DNA from: a virus | IMG/VR virus record: IMGVR_UViG_3300007722_000062 | Coordinates: 1 to 33,046 of that record | Length of the DNA: 33,046 nt | Strand: one strand, 5' to 3' | Shown here: positions 23,056-31,511 of the stretch, one piece after another | Layout of the letters: each line of letters begins with the position of its first letter | How positions within the stretch are numbered: the stretch's first letter is position 1 | Notes under the pieces: model-generated | What the model saw: only the letters and a program-made list of their open reading frames with translations | Told to the model about the DNA's origin: nothing | Databases searched by the model: none | Translations under genes and position numbers: made by a program

Positions 23056-23227
23056 CCTTGCCAAGCTCCTGAAACGTCATGTCCTTATGGCCAAGGCGGC
23101 TTAGGTATTTTATGACGTTGCCGCGCAAATAGCCGCGAAACTCCTCCTGCGTCAGCTTCGCCTGAAGGAAGTCGATTGTCTCAATCCCGCCGATTTTGTA
23201 GTGGTCGGGGTTGATAGGGTCGCTCAC
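22967..23227 (-). CDS. DUF3310-like protein
   Basis: 86 residues from GTG 23227 (GTGA overlap with the upstream gene). MSDPINPDHYKIGGIETIDF, then GYLRGNVIKYLSRLGHKD and ELGKAIWYLQRL, is the recognisable DUF3310 pattern (DP.hPdHYk.ggiEt, nviKYl.R..hK). The family is common near phage replication genes and its biochemical role is not established. The final 25 or so residues are beyond the conserved core and overlap the o-spanin gene on the other strand. Confidence 0.85.
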   Translation of the reverse strand: MSDPINPDHYKIGGIETIDFLQAKLTQEEFRGYLRGNVIKYLSRLGHKDMTFQELGKAIWYLQRLQGSLVHKDIPNGYCEPLPLQL

Positions 23228-23415
23228 TTGCTGATCTCAAGCATCAATTCGCCGCGCTCGCGCATGGTGCGCAGCGACGAATAACGCTGGTGCAAACGGC
23301 GCAGAAACACCGGGCGCTTGTGTTGGCTCACTTCGGCGTCAAGATGCGCCTTGACCTGTTCCTCGGTCATCTCACCTAAGCTTGCAATCATTGTGCGCCA
23401 ATCAAGTTTAACCAT
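23224..23415 (-). CDS. small hypothetical phage protein, 63 aa
   Basis: Start at ATG 23415 was chosen because GAAAGG lies 7 nt upstream; an in-frame extension to 23460 has no such site. The protein starts MVKLDWRTMIASLGEMTEEQ and is rich in Arg/Glu with a predicted helical RRLHQRYSSLRTMRERGELM. No known domain. It overlaps the AP2 gene by 8 nt and the DUF3310-like gene by GTGA, so it is part of one leftward operon. Confidence 0.65.
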   Translation of the reverse strand: MVKLDWRTMIASLGEMTEEQVKAHLDAEVSQHKRPVFLRRLHQRYSSLRTMRERGELMLEISK

Positions 23416-23617
23416 CCCAATACCTTTCTTCAGATGCTTTTCGCGCTTTTGCCGCCGCATCTATGCTGTCAAAATACCCAATGTGTTTCTGCTTGTTATC
23501 GACGTAAATAGCCGCGCGCCATTTTTGTTTAGCTTTGCTCCACGAAACGCCGCGTATACCTGTTTTGTTTGTGCTGTGATTCTCCGTGTTCCGCGTTTCA
23601 CCGATCATGTAGCTCAT
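23408..23617 (-). CDS. small AP2/ERF-type DNA-binding domain protein
   Basis: 69 residues. NKTGIRGVSWSKAKQKWRAA, IYVDNKQKHIGYFDSIDAAA and KARKASEERYWDG match the AP2 beta-sheet-plus-helix pattern (GV.w.k...kW.a.I.v.gk..hlG.fd..eeAa.Ar). In phages AP2 usually sits next to an HNH nuclease; no HNH motif is present here, so this is a stand-alone DNA-binding domain or a homing-endonuclease remnant. The start may be 23617 or 23608. Its 5' end overlaps the helicase gene by 20 nt. Confidence 0.8.
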   Translation of the reverse strand: MSYMIGETRNTENHSTNKTGIRGVSWSKAKQKWRAAIYVDNKQKHIGYFDSIDAAAKARKASEERYWDG

Positions 23618-24905
23618 CCATAGCTAAATCAGACACTTTTCGTTTCTCACGCAACGCAGCTAATATCCGGTCGTCTATGGTTTTTTCCGTTATCATCAAA
23701 TACACCCACACATCGCGGGTTTGCCCGCTACGATGAATACGCCCTATCGCTTGTTCAAAATCAACAAGGCTCCAAGGCAGCGACAGAAACACCATCATGT
23801 TACCGCCGAACTGCAAATTCAACCCATATTGTGCGCTTTTAGGGTGCGCTGCAAGCAAAGGTATTTTGCCGCAATTCCACCGTTCAATAGCGTTATCGTC
23901 GTCTAACGTCTGCAAATCCGGGTAACGGCGGCGAAGTTCAGCCAATTCCTCTTGAAAAGTGTAAAAAATTATGGTGTTGGCCCGCTGGTTTTCCGCCAGC
24001 AGTTCCTCTAGCCGGTCAAACTTATGGCTGCTGAACCAGACCGACCCGCCGTTCTCGCGGTCATAAACAAACCCGCTAGACATTTGTTGAAGCTTGGTCG
24101 TCACGGCAGCGGCGTTCTGGGCAATCACAGTAGTATCGCCGCCGAACCGAACGACATAATCTTTCTTCATCTTCTCGTATGGCTTGCTGTCGTCAAACTG
24201 GCAGCGCACCTCAACGACATGGCACGGCGGCAGCTTGTCGCTGTATTCGCCAGGCTCCAGCACAAACGTCGCCGGGCGTATGCGCGCCATTACCTGCTCC
24301 AGCGCGCCCGGCGCAGGTGTCCACTGGCCGAAGTCGCGGTTGATGCAGTGAAAGTATTGCTGGAGAAACGCGCCCTTGGCGCGGCCCAGCAACGCCTGCT
24401 CGACGATCTTGCACTGGCCGAACACATCCTCAAGGCCGTTCGAGGTGAACGAGCCTGTCAGCCCCCAGCGCACGCGAACCGGCGCCAGTAGCTTCTCCAG
24501 CGCCTTGAAGCGTTTACCCGCCGGGTTCTTCAACCGCGTTAGTTCATCAAACACAATTCCGTCAAAGCCTGACAAATCATCTAGCTTGTCAAGGTTGTCG
24601 TAGTTAATAATGACAACCCTGGCATCGCTTTGGATGGCCGCGGCGCGTTGGGCAGGATTCCCGACGGCAAGCGCTGGAGTGATGCCAGACCACTTCGGCG
24701 CTTCGACCGGCCAAACGTCAGTGCAGACGCGCTTGGGCGCGACCACAAGCCAGCGTTTAACGTGGCCGTCGTTCAGCATCGCCTGCATGGCTGTCAGCGT
24801 AATTGCTGTCTTGCCAGCGCCGACAGGCGCAAGAATCATGGCGCGGTCGCGCGCGTACAGGAAGTCTGCCGCGTCGTCCTGATAGGGGCGCAGTTTCAAC
24901 CCCAT
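23598..24905 (-). CDS. SNF2/DEAD-like superfamily 2 helicase
   Basis: 435 residues. RPYQDDAADFLYARDRAMIL is the Q-motif-like start; Walker A is APVGAGKT (26-33), motif II DELT (120-123), GLTGSF is motif III-like, and the C-terminal domain has LNLQFGGNMMVFLSLPWSLV and motif VI FEQAIGRIHRSGQ. This layout matches phage SNF2-type DNA translocases. It is probably used in replication or recombination, with the overlapping VRR-NUC nuclease gene upstream. It is at the short end for SNF2 proteins, as is usual in phages. Confidence 0.9.
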   Translation of the reverse strand: MGLKLRPYQDDAADFLYARDRAMILAPVGAGKTAITLTAMQAMLNDGHVKRWLVVAPKRVCTDVWPVEAPKWSGITPALAVGNPAQRAAAIQSDARVVIINYDNLDKLDDLSGFDGIVFDELTRLKNPAGKRFKALEKLLAPVRVRWGLTGSFTSNGLEDVFGQCKIVEQALLGRAKGAFLQQYFHCINRDFGQWTPAPGALEQVMARIRPATFVLEPGEYSDKLPPCHVVEVRCQFDDSKPYEKMKKDYVVRFGGDTTVIAQNAAAVTTKLQQMSSGFVYDRENGGSVWFSSHKFDRLEELLAENQRANTIIFYTFQEELAELRRRYPDLQTLDDDNAIERWNCGKIPLLAAHPKSAQYGLNLQFGGNMMVFLSLPWSLVDFEQAIGRIHRSGQTRDVWVYLMITEKTIDDRILAALREKRKVSDLAMDELHDR

Positions 24906-25159
24906 GCGTCCACATCCTCAAGCGACCACAGCACGGCGTAGTGCTGGCCAGTCGCTGCCATCTGTTCCGCAAACACTTCTTGCAACGGCGACAGCCGCCC
25001 GCCGGGTTTCTTCAACTCAACAAACCACGTGCTGCCGTCAGGCATACAAGCGATGCGGTCGCACACGCCGCGCTGCGTCACGCTGCGAAACTTATACGCC
25101 ACTCCACCCAGCGCCTTCACACGCTTGACGAAATACGCCTCGATCGCTTTCTCGGTCAT
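24896..25159 (-). CDS. VRR-NUC domain nuclease
   Basis: 87 residues, essentially one VRR-NUC (PD-(D/E)XK) fold: a helix with conserved Glu (MTEKAIEAYFVKRVKALGGV), KFRSVTQRGVCDRIACMPDG with the catalytic Asp, FVELKKPGGRLSPLQ with the ExK pair, then a closing helix. Small phage VRR-NUC proteins are thought to act as structure-selective nucleases, for example on Holliday junctions. It overlaps the helicase gene by 10 nt, and its start faces the rightward replication operon across a 97-nt divergent gap. Confidence 0.9.
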   Translation of the reverse strand: MTEKAIEAYFVKRVKALGGVAYKFRSVTQRGVCDRIACMPDGSTWFVELKKPGGRLSPLQEVFAEQMAATGQHYAVLWSLEDVDAWG

Positions 25160-25256
25160 GTCATTTTGCTACGCCAAAATTTTTTGCATATCAAGCCTTG
25201 CATACATTTTTGTGACGTGTATGTTGGGCGTCCCAAACAGTGAAATGAGGTACATT
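25160..25256. promoter_or_regulatory. divergent promoter/operator region of replication genes
   Basis: The only gap between two head-to-head operons. On the plus strand TTGCAT (25199-25204), 16 nt, TATGTT (25221-25226) is a modest promoter candidate. TTGCATA occurs twice (25185 and 25199, 14 bp apart), and CATACA (25202-25207) is mirrored by TGTATG (25219-25224) with 11 nt between, which could be an operator overlapping the promoter. No clear leftward promoter was found. Confidence 0.4.
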
Positions 25257-26378
25257 ATGCAACACAGTCGTATCGTCGGCGGCTCGACCGCCAAGCGCGT
25301 CATCAACTGCCCTGGCAGTGTGGCGCTGGTGGATAAGATGCCGCCCCAACCCAGCAGCAGTTACGCCGACGAAGGCACGATGCTGCACAACGCCATTGCC
25401 GAGATATTGGATGGTGACGTCACCCCCGCAGCGTTTCTTGGCCGCAGGCACGGGCAGGCGGAAATGACGCAAGACCTGATTAATGATAAGCTGATGCCCG
25501 CGCTTGACGCGCTTTGCGAGGTAGACCCCGCGCAGGAGATGGAATATGCGGTTGAATCCGACGTCGGATTTGGTGACTTTTTGCCGGGTGTGTTTGGTTC
25601 TGCCGATGTTATCGGTCGTATTGGCAGCAGGGCTATTGTACTGGATTGGAAGTTTGGTAGCGGCGTTTTTGTTCAAGCGGAGGAAAACGAGCAACTGATG
25701 TTTTACGCGGCGGCTGCGATGCGGACGCCCTCGCTGGCATGGGCGTTTGACGGTGCGGCTGATATTGAACTTATTATCGTTCAGCCTCCGGGCGTCCAGC
25801 GTTGGGTTACGTCAACCGAGCGCATCAAGCGTTTTGAAGCTGAACTGGCCGCTGCGGTCAAACAGGCCAAGCAGCCAGACGCGCCGCTGGCGTCGGGCGA
25901 CCATTGCAAGTGGTGCGCCGCCAAGCCAATTTGCCCCTTGATGACTGGCGCGCTCGACCGCATTGCCAAAGCCAAGCTGGACGCGGTGCCTGTCGATCAA
26001 ATCGCGCGCTATCTTGAACAGGTGCCGCTGGTCGAAGACTTCATCAAGAGTTTGCAGGCGCTGGCGCATCAGATGATTGAAGACGGGCGCGCGGTGCCGG
26101 GCTACAAGCTGGTCAACAAGCGCGCGACCCGCCAGTGGGCCGACGAGGACAAGGCCGACGCATGGTTGGAGGCGCGGGGCATATACCCGCTACAGGAGCC
26201 AAAACTTAAATCACCTGCTGTCGTTGAGAAAGAACTCAAGGCGACAAAACAGAAATTGCCGGATGACCTTGTGGTCGCCGTCTCCAGTGGTAGCACTCTC
26301 GTGCCGGATAGCGACCCGCGCCCGTCAGTGTTGCAAATCGGTCATATGCTGTCGAAGGCAATGGCCAAAATCCAGTAA
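25257..26378 (+). CDS. Cas4-like PD-(D/E)XK nuclease (DUF2800 family)
   Basis: 373 residues from ATG 25257 with GAGG 6 nt upstream. GSTAKRVINCPGSVALVDKM and YADEGTMLHNAIAEIL at the N-terminus, FGSADVIGRIGSRAIVLDWK (catalytic Asp and DxK) in the middle, and GDHCKWCAAKPICPLM give the nuclease site plus four cysteines (one N-terminal, three C-terminal) that could hold an Fe-S cluster as in Cas4/AddB-type enzymes. It probably processes DNA ends in recombination. First gene of the rightward replication operon. Confidence 0.87.
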   Translation: MQHSRIVGGSTAKRVINCPGSVALVDKMPPQPSSSYADEGTMLHNAIAEILDGDVTPAAFLGRRHGQAEMTQDLINDKLMPALDALCEVDPAQEMEYAVESDVGFGDFLPGVFGSADVIGRIGSRAIVLDWKFGSGVFVQAEENEQLMFYAAAAMRTPSLAWAFDGAADIELIIVQPPGVQRWVTSTERIKRFEAELAAAVKQAKQPDAPLASGDHCKWCAAKPICPLMTGALDRIAKAKLDAVPVDQIARYLEQVPLVEDFIKSLQALAHQMIEDGRAVPGYKLVNKRATRQWADEDKADAWLEARGIYPLQEPKLKSPAVVEKELKATKQKLPDDLVVAVSSGSTLVPDSDPRPSVLQIGHMLSKAMAKIQ

Positions 26379-26395
26379 CAAAGGAACACACTATC

Positions 26396-27043
26396 ATGTC
26401 AAATATCACTGCATTCGGCGGCGCAAATCTGCCGTCGGTTAAGTCTCTGGCCTCGGCTCTGCGTTCTGTCGCTGCCAGCACGGGCGCCAGTTCCAACGGT
26501 ATTATCCTCAAGATGGATAAAACGGGCCATTGGGTGTTCGGTGCTGACCAGACCGAAGTTGAGGATGACAGCCTGTGGGCGGTCAATCCGTTCTCGTTCG
26601 TTCACGGCTATATCGCTTGGGGTGACGGGGAAGTGCTGGCCGAGACAATGGCCAGTGTATCCGAGCCACTGCCAGACCGTGACGCAGCGCCTGCTGCGGC
26701 CAAGCGCGGTTGGGAGATGCAAGTCGGAATGTCGCTGGCCTGCACTTCTGGCGAGGACGAGGGTCTGCAAGTCCGCTACGCGGCTACTTCGGTCGGCGGT
26801 AAAAAGGCCGTACAGGCGTTGGCGATTGCTATCGCCGAACAGGTGGACAAGGACCAGTCCAAGCCGGTGCCGGTAGTGCGCTTCAAGAAGGAGCATTACC
26901 AGCACAAGTCCTATGGCCGCATTTACACGCCTGTCTTTGACATTGTTAAGTGGATTGGTATGGGCGCTGACGCTTCGCCGGAAGTTGAAGCTGAAGACGA
27001 GGCACCCGCCCCTGCCCGCCGCACCCGCCGCGTAGCAGCCTAA
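26396..27043 (+). CDS. putative single-stranded DNA-binding protein
   Basis: 215 residues with AAAGGAA before the ATG. MSNITAFGGANLPSVKSLAS, NGIILKMDKTGHWVFGADQT, FSFVHGYIAWGDGEVL and QHKSYGRIYTPVFDIVKWIG form a beta-rich pattern that I recall as common in phage replication cassettes between nuclease and polymerase. The C-terminus is acidic then basic (EVEAEDEAPAPARRTRRVAA). ssDNA binding is inferred from place and composition; no diagnostic motif was seen. Confidence 0.55.
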   Translation: MSNITAFGGANLPSVKSLASALRSVAASTGASSNGIILKMDKTGHWVFGADQTEVEDDSLWAVNPFSFVHGYIAWGDGEVLAETMASVSEPLPDRDAAPAAAKRGWEMQVGMSLACTSGEDEGLQVRYAATSVGGKKAVQALAIAIAEQVDKDQSKPVPVVRFKKEHYQHKSYGRIYTPVFDIVKWIGMGADASPEVEAEDEAPAPARRTRRVAA

Positions 27044-27055
27044 AGGGGCGCGAAA

Positions 27056-27081
27056 GCCGGGGCGGTGCAAACCGTCCCGGC
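27056..27081 (+). promoter_or_regulatory. GCAA-tetraloop hairpin ahead of the DNA polymerase gene
   Basis: GCCGGGGCGGT (27056-27066), loop GCAA, ACCGTCCCGGC (27071-27081): an 11-bp RNA stem with a single G-U pair and a GNRA loop. No T-run follows, so it is not a terminator. It ends 10 nt before the AGAGGGG ribosome-binding site of the polymerase, a position suited to translational control. Confidence 0.6.
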
Positions 27082-27103
27082 GAGTAGCGAAAGAGGGGCT
27101 TTT

Positions 27104-29074
27104 GTGGCTATTCTTTGGATTGACTTTGAGACGCGCAGCCGCTGCGACCTCCGTAGCAAGGGCGTTTACAACTACGCGCAGGACGCCAGCACCGACGTGC
27201 TATGCATGTCCTACGCCTTTGAAGATGACGCCGTGCGGACGTGGTTGCCAGGGCAACCTTTCCCGAACGAGGTGCGCGAGCATACCGGCCTGATTTACGC
27301 ACACAACGCTGCGTTCGAGCGGCTGGTGTTTTGGTATGTTCTACAGAACGATTTTGCGCTTGAGCAGTTCTACTGCACAGCCACGCAAGCCCGCGCCAAC
27401 TGCGCGCCGGGTAGTCTAGGGGATGTAGGTCGCTTTGCTGGCGCGGGGATGCGCAAAGATCATCGGGGTAGCCAACTGATTCGGTCGCTGTCTGTCCCGC
27501 AAGGCGACGGCAGCTTTCGCAGCGACCCCGACCTGATGACGGAAATGGTGGCGTATTGCGAGCAAGATGTCCGCGCCATGCGGTCAGTCAGTCAAGCTAT
27601 GCGGCCTCTGTCTGCCGACGAATTCCGCGACTATCACGTTAACGAACGCATCAACGACCGGGGCGTGCTGCTGGACAGGCCGCTGGCGCTGGCGGCGGTG
27701 CGTTACGCCAGCACCGAGACGGTAGAGATACAGGGCCTTGTCCGCGAGATTACCCATGGTGCGGTCACATCCGTGCGTAGCCCCAAGATGCGTAAATGGG
27801 TGTTAGACCGGGTTGGCCCCGAAGCACTGAAGATCGCCACCATACATAAGGACGGCGAAGCTAAACTGTCCATCGACAAGAACGTGCGCGCTAATCTATT
27901 GGTGTTGGCCGAGGAGAATTCAGATGAAGTCCCGGCGGACGTTGCAGAAGTCATTCAGTGTGCGGACGACCTGTGGGCGTCGTCAGTCGCAAAGTTTGCA
28001 CGCGCGGCTGCGCTGGCAGACGACGATGATAGCCGAGTTAGAGGCGCGTTTGTTTTCGCTGGAGGCAGTGCTACTGGCCGCGCTTCATCATTCGGGTTAC
28101 AGGTCCACAACTTTCCACGACGGTGTGCTGCCGACCCTGCACTGACGCGCCAGGCGATGGTGCGCGGCCATCAGATTGTGCCGCAGTTCGGCAAGCGAAC
28201 GACAGACGTGTTGAAGGGTATGCTGCGCCCGTCGATGTTGGCCGCACCCGGTAAGGTGTTGGTCGTGGCCGACTGGGCTTCGGTCGAAGCACGGGTAACG
28301 CCGTGGGCGTCGAACACCAACAGCGGGGCCGCGAAGCTGGCAATCTTTGAGCGCGGCGAGGACGTGTACAAGCACAACGCCGCAGCGACGTTTCAGGTCG
28401 CTTACGCTGACGTGGATAAGGACCAGCGCCAGATCGGGAAGGTGCAGGAATTAAGTTGTGGTTTTGGGGGTGGTGTGGGTGCGTTCGCCAGCATGGGCCG
28501 CATCTATAACGTCGTCTTGCCCGAGAACGACAGCCGGCGGATGGTAGGCGCATGGCGCCGCGCAAATAGTTGGGCTGAACCTTATTGGTCGGGGCTGGAG
28601 CGCGCTTACATGGCGGCAATGCGTAACCCCGGGCAGGAGTTTGGCGCTGGCCGGGTGACCTATGTCTACGACAAGCAGCACCTTTGGTATATTCTGCCGT
28701 CAGGCCGCGTGCTGTGCTATCCTTTTGCCCGCTTCGACGACGAAGGCAATTTGACCTACGCCAAGGCGGCTTGGAAGCCTGCCGCTGATGCGAAGGAATG
28801 GCCAAGGGCGCGGTTGTGGTTTGGAATTCCGTGTGAGAATGTTACGCAATCTATGGCCAATGACCTGCTGCGTCATGCACTGCGGCGGCTGGAAGAAGAA
28901 GGTTTCGAGGTGGTTCTGCACGTTCACGATGAAATCGTGCTGGAAGTACCGGAAGCACAGGCCGATCACGCCGCGCAGCGGCTGGTTGAGATCATGTGCA
29001 CACCGCCAACGTGGGCGATGGGTCTGCCGCTGAACGCGGAAGTCGCCATTATGGCCCGTTACGGCAAAGGCTAA
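27104..29074 (+). CDS. family A DNA polymerase with 3'-5' exonuclease
   Basis: 656 residues from GTG 27104, chosen because AGAGGGG lies 5-6 nt upstream; the in-frame GTG at 27065 lies inside a hairpin. The exonuclease domain has LWIDFETRS (Exo I, Asp7 and Glu9), YAHNAAFERLVFW (Exo II) and VAYCEQDVRAM (Exo III). The polymerase domain has motif A VVADWASVEAR (Asp390), motif B RQIGKVQELSCGFGGG (Lys446) and motif C LHVHDEIVLEV (Asp609, Glu610). All catalytic residues are present. Length is typical of phage replicative family A enzymes. It is the replicase of the phage. Confidence 0.95.
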   Translation: MAILWIDFETRSRCDLRSKGVYNYAQDASTDVLCMSYAFEDDAVRTWLPGQPFPNEVREHTGLIYAHNAAFERLVFWYVLQNDFALEQFYCTATQARANCAPGSLGDVGRFAGAGMRKDHRGSQLIRSLSVPQGDGSFRSDPDLMTEMVAYCEQDVRAMRSVSQAMRPLSADEFRDYHVNERINDRGVLLDRPLALAAVRYASTETVEIQGLVREITHGAVTSVRSPKMRKWVLDRVGPEALKIATIHKDGEAKLSIDKNVRANLLVLAEENSDEVPADVAEVIQCADDLWASSVAKFARAAALADDDDSRVRGAFVFAGGSATGRASSFGLQVHNFPRRCAADPALTRQAMVRGHQIVPQFGKRTTDVLKGMLRPSMLAAPGKVLVVADWASVEARVTPWASNTNSGAAKLAIFERGEDVYKHNAAATFQVAYADVDKDQRQIGKVQELSCGFGGGVGAFASMGRIYNVVLPENDSRRMVGAWRRANSWAEPYWSGLERAYMAAMRNPGQEFGAGRVTYVYDKQHLWYILPSGRVLCYPFARFDDEGNLTYAKAAWKPAADAKEWPRARLWFGIPCENVTQSMANDLLRHALRRLEEEGFEVVLHVHDEIVLEVPEAQADHAAQRLVEIMCTPPTWAMGLPLNAEVAIMARYGKG

Positions 29075-29085
29075 GGGGAAAACTA

Positions 29086-31425
29086 ATGAACGACGAGAGC
29101 CACGAGTTTATCGATTACGTTACCGGTTTGGCGTTTGAGCAAGGCGAGACAGCGCTGCTGCTGCACCAAAAACCTAAGCGCGAGAACGGCGATATTGTTT
29201 TTCACGGCGACGGAGTGCCAAAGGCGACGTTCCCCGCGTATCTCCCAGACAAGGCGCGCATCAAGCCGAGTGAGGCTTGGTACGTCAACACTGGGTCGTT
29301 TATCGTAGACCGGTTTATAGACGGCAAACCCGCCGCGAAACGTGAGAACGTCGAGTATGTTTTGTTTATGATGCTTGACGACATCGGCACAAAGTCAAAA
29401 ACGCCGCCGTTAGACCCGACATGGATTATGGAGACCAGCGCTGGATCGTTTCAGTGGGGCTACGCTTTCGTTGAGCAACCAACTAAGGGCAACTTTAGCG
29501 CGGCCATTAAGGCTATCGCGGCGGCGGGTTACACTGACCCAGGCGCGACTAACCCCGTTCGCAACTGCCGCATCCCCGGCAGCGTCAACCTGAAGCAGGG
29601 CCGCGGCAACTTCGCGGCGCGTCTGGTCGAGTTTCACCCCAAGCGTGAGTATACGCTAAATGCTATCTGCGAGGCGCTAGGCGTCGAGCCAGACGAAGCC
29701 GACACGGCGACCTATTCGTCCATACGCATCCGAGACACCGGCCAAGACAACGTGCTGGCGTGGTTGTCGGAGCAGGCGCTGGTGCTCAGTCACGTTAACC
29801 ACGAAGGGTGGTGCGGCGTTGTCTGCCCGAACAGCGCGCGGCACACGGACGGCAACGTCGAGGGCCGTTACAAGCCTCTGGACCGCTCCTATTGCTGCTA
29901 CCACGGCCACTGCCAAGAGATCAGCAGCAAGACGTTTCTGGATTGGGTTGCGGACAACGGTGGACCACGGGTAACGCCGGGGCTGCGCGACGAACTGATG
30001 GCCGAAGTCATGCAGCGTATGGCGTCCAAGATCACGCCAACAGCGGATTTCCCGGATGAAGCCGCGGCGCGTGTTCGCGAGGTCGAGCGCAAAGAGGCGG
30101 GCAGGGCCGAAAAATCAGAATGGTTTGATCGGTTCGCTTACGTCCAATCGGATGATAGCTATTTTGATATGGTGACGCGCCGGGAGGTGCCGCGCAACGT
30201 GTTTAACGCGCTGTTTCGGCACATCGACTGCCGGTCGATCCACAACAATAAAAACCGCGTTGCCGCCAGCGTCTATTTTGACGAGCGGCGGCAAGAGTAT
30301 GGCGCAGCGGCGCTGGTCGGCGTGACCTATGCAGCCGGCGAGGGTGTTTTTGTATCCCGGGACGGCCTGGCCTACGGCAACCGCTGGGTTAACGCGCGGC
30401 CAGACATGGCTGAAAGCGACGCGATGACTGATATGGACGTGTCGCAATGGCTCGAACATGGTAACAATTTGGTGCCAGATCAAACCGAATTGAACCATAT
30501 TTTGAATGTCATGGCGTTCAAGATTCAGAACCCGAATGTTAAAATCAATCACGCGGTCCTGCATGGCGGCGATGAAGGCAGCGGAAAAGATACGTTTTGG
30601 GCGCCGTTTTTATGGGCTGTTGGCGGGATTCACCAGCACAATAGGTCGGTGATTGAGGCTGGTGGGCTAGATAGTCAATGGGGCTACGCTTTGGAAGCCG
30701 AGGTGGTTATTCTAAACGAACTAAGAGAAAGTGACGCGCGCGAACGGCGGGCGTTATCAAATAAGCTGAAGCCCATAATCGCTGCGCCGCCAGAAACACT
30801 GTTGATCAACCGCAAGGGGCTGCACCCATATGAGATGCTGAACCGGCTGCAGGTCATAGCATTTACCAATGACCCGTTGCCTATCACGATACCATCGCAG
30901 GATCGGCGGTGGTTTTGCGTCTGGTCACGCGCACCGCGCATGGATGAAGACGCCGCGACGGCGCTATGGCGTTGGTATAAGCACGGCGGATATGAAAAGA
31001 TCGCCGCTTGGCTCTGGCAGCGCGATGTGGCGCGGTTTAACCCGGCGGTGGCCCCGCCCGTGACTGAGTGGAAGATGAACATGGTCGAGCATGGCCTATC
31101 GGTTGCGGAATCGTTCTTGGTCGAGTTGATGAAGAAGCGTGTGGGGCCGTTTGCGCCTGGCGTCGTTGGCGGGCCGTTTCATAAGCTGTGCGATACTATC
31201 GCATCGGGTCACGTCCCTCCAGGCACGAAGGTGCCGCAGGCGGCGCTGCTGCACGCGCTGAAAGAGGCTGGTTGGGTCGATGTGGGGCGGCTGGGGTCGG
31301 TAGACTACCAGACCAAGAAACATGTTTTCGCCGCGCCGGAGATGGCCGGTATGGCTAAGTCCGAGTTGCGCCGAATTGTCGAAGGGGTTGCATCGGCAGA
31401 TGGAAAGGTTATAAATATGCGTTAG
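29086..31425 (+). CDS. primase-helicase (AEP-like primase plus DUF5906-type ATPase)
   Basis: 779 residues from ATG 29086 with AAGGGG upstream. An N-terminal primase-like region has VLFMMLDDIGTK (Asp98, Asp99), GSFQWGYAF and CRIPGSVNLK, a pattern of archaeo-eukaryotic primase/RepB-type folds. A Cys/His cluster follows (GWCGVVCPNSARH, then SYCCYHGHC, 241-276), which is zinc-binding-like. The superfamily 3/DUF5906-type helicase has Walker A GGDEGSGKDT (494-503), Walker B VVILNE (540-545) and IAFTNDPLPI as sensor. It would unwind and prime at the fork. A strong terminator follows. Confidence 0.87.
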   Translation: MNDESHEFIDYVTGLAFEQGETALLLHQKPKRENGDIVFHGDGVPKATFPAYLPDKARIKPSEAWYVNTGSFIVDRFIDGKPAAKRENVEYVLFMMLDDIGTKSKTPPLDPTWIMETSAGSFQWGYAFVEQPTKGNFSAAIKAIAAAGYTDPGATNPVRNCRIPGSVNLKQGRGNFAARLVEFHPKREYTLNAICEALGVEPDEADTATYSSIRIRDTGQDNVLAWLSEQALVLSHVNHEGWCGVVCPNSARHTDGNVEGRYKPLDRSYCCYHGHCQEISSKTFLDWVADNGGPRVTPGLRDELMAEVMQRMASKITPTADFPDEAAARVREVERKEAGRAEKSEWFDRFAYVQSDDSYFDMVTRREVPRNVFNALFRHIDCRSIHNNKNRVAASVYFDERRQEYGAAALVGVTYAAGEGVFVSRDGLAYGNRWVNARPDMAESDAMTDMDVSQWLEHGNNLVPDQTELNHILNVMAFKIQNPNVKINHAVLHGGDEGSGKDTFWAPFLWAVGGIHQHNRSVIEAGGLDSQWGYALEAEVVILNELRESDARERRALSNKLKPIIAAPPETLLINRKGLHPYEMLNRLQVIAFTNDPLPITIPSQDRRWFCVWSRAPRMDEDAATALWRWYKHGGYEKIAAWLWQRDVARFNPAVAPPVTEWKMNMVEHGLSVAESFLVELMKKRVGPFAPGVVGGPFHKLCDTIASGHVPPGTKVPQAALLHALKEAGWVDVGRLGSVDYQTKKHVFAAPEMAGMAKSELRRIVEGVASADGKVINMR

Positions 31426-31455
31426 CGCAGGTTTCCCCTCCTCGCGCACATGAAT

Positions 31456-31489
31456 AAGCCCCCGGCAATTGCTTGCCGGGGGCTTTTTT
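31456..31489 (+). terminator. Rho-independent terminator of the replication operon
   Basis: A perfect 13-bp stem AAGCCCCCGGCAA/TTGCCGGGGGCTT (31456-31468 and 31473-31485) with a TTGC loop and a run of T through 31489. It starts 30 nt after the primase-helicase stop. On the other strand the T-run is poor, so it may stop leftward transcripts from the convergent small genes only weakly. Confidence 0.93.
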
Positions 31490-31511
31490 ATCGTCTTGGT
31501 AGTAACGGCCC

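Noticed and set aside
27065-27103. Upstream GTG start for the DNA polymerase
   Set aside because: The added residues come from the hairpin stem and show no family likeness. GTG 27104 has AGAGGGG at the right distance and starts right at the exonuclease fold.
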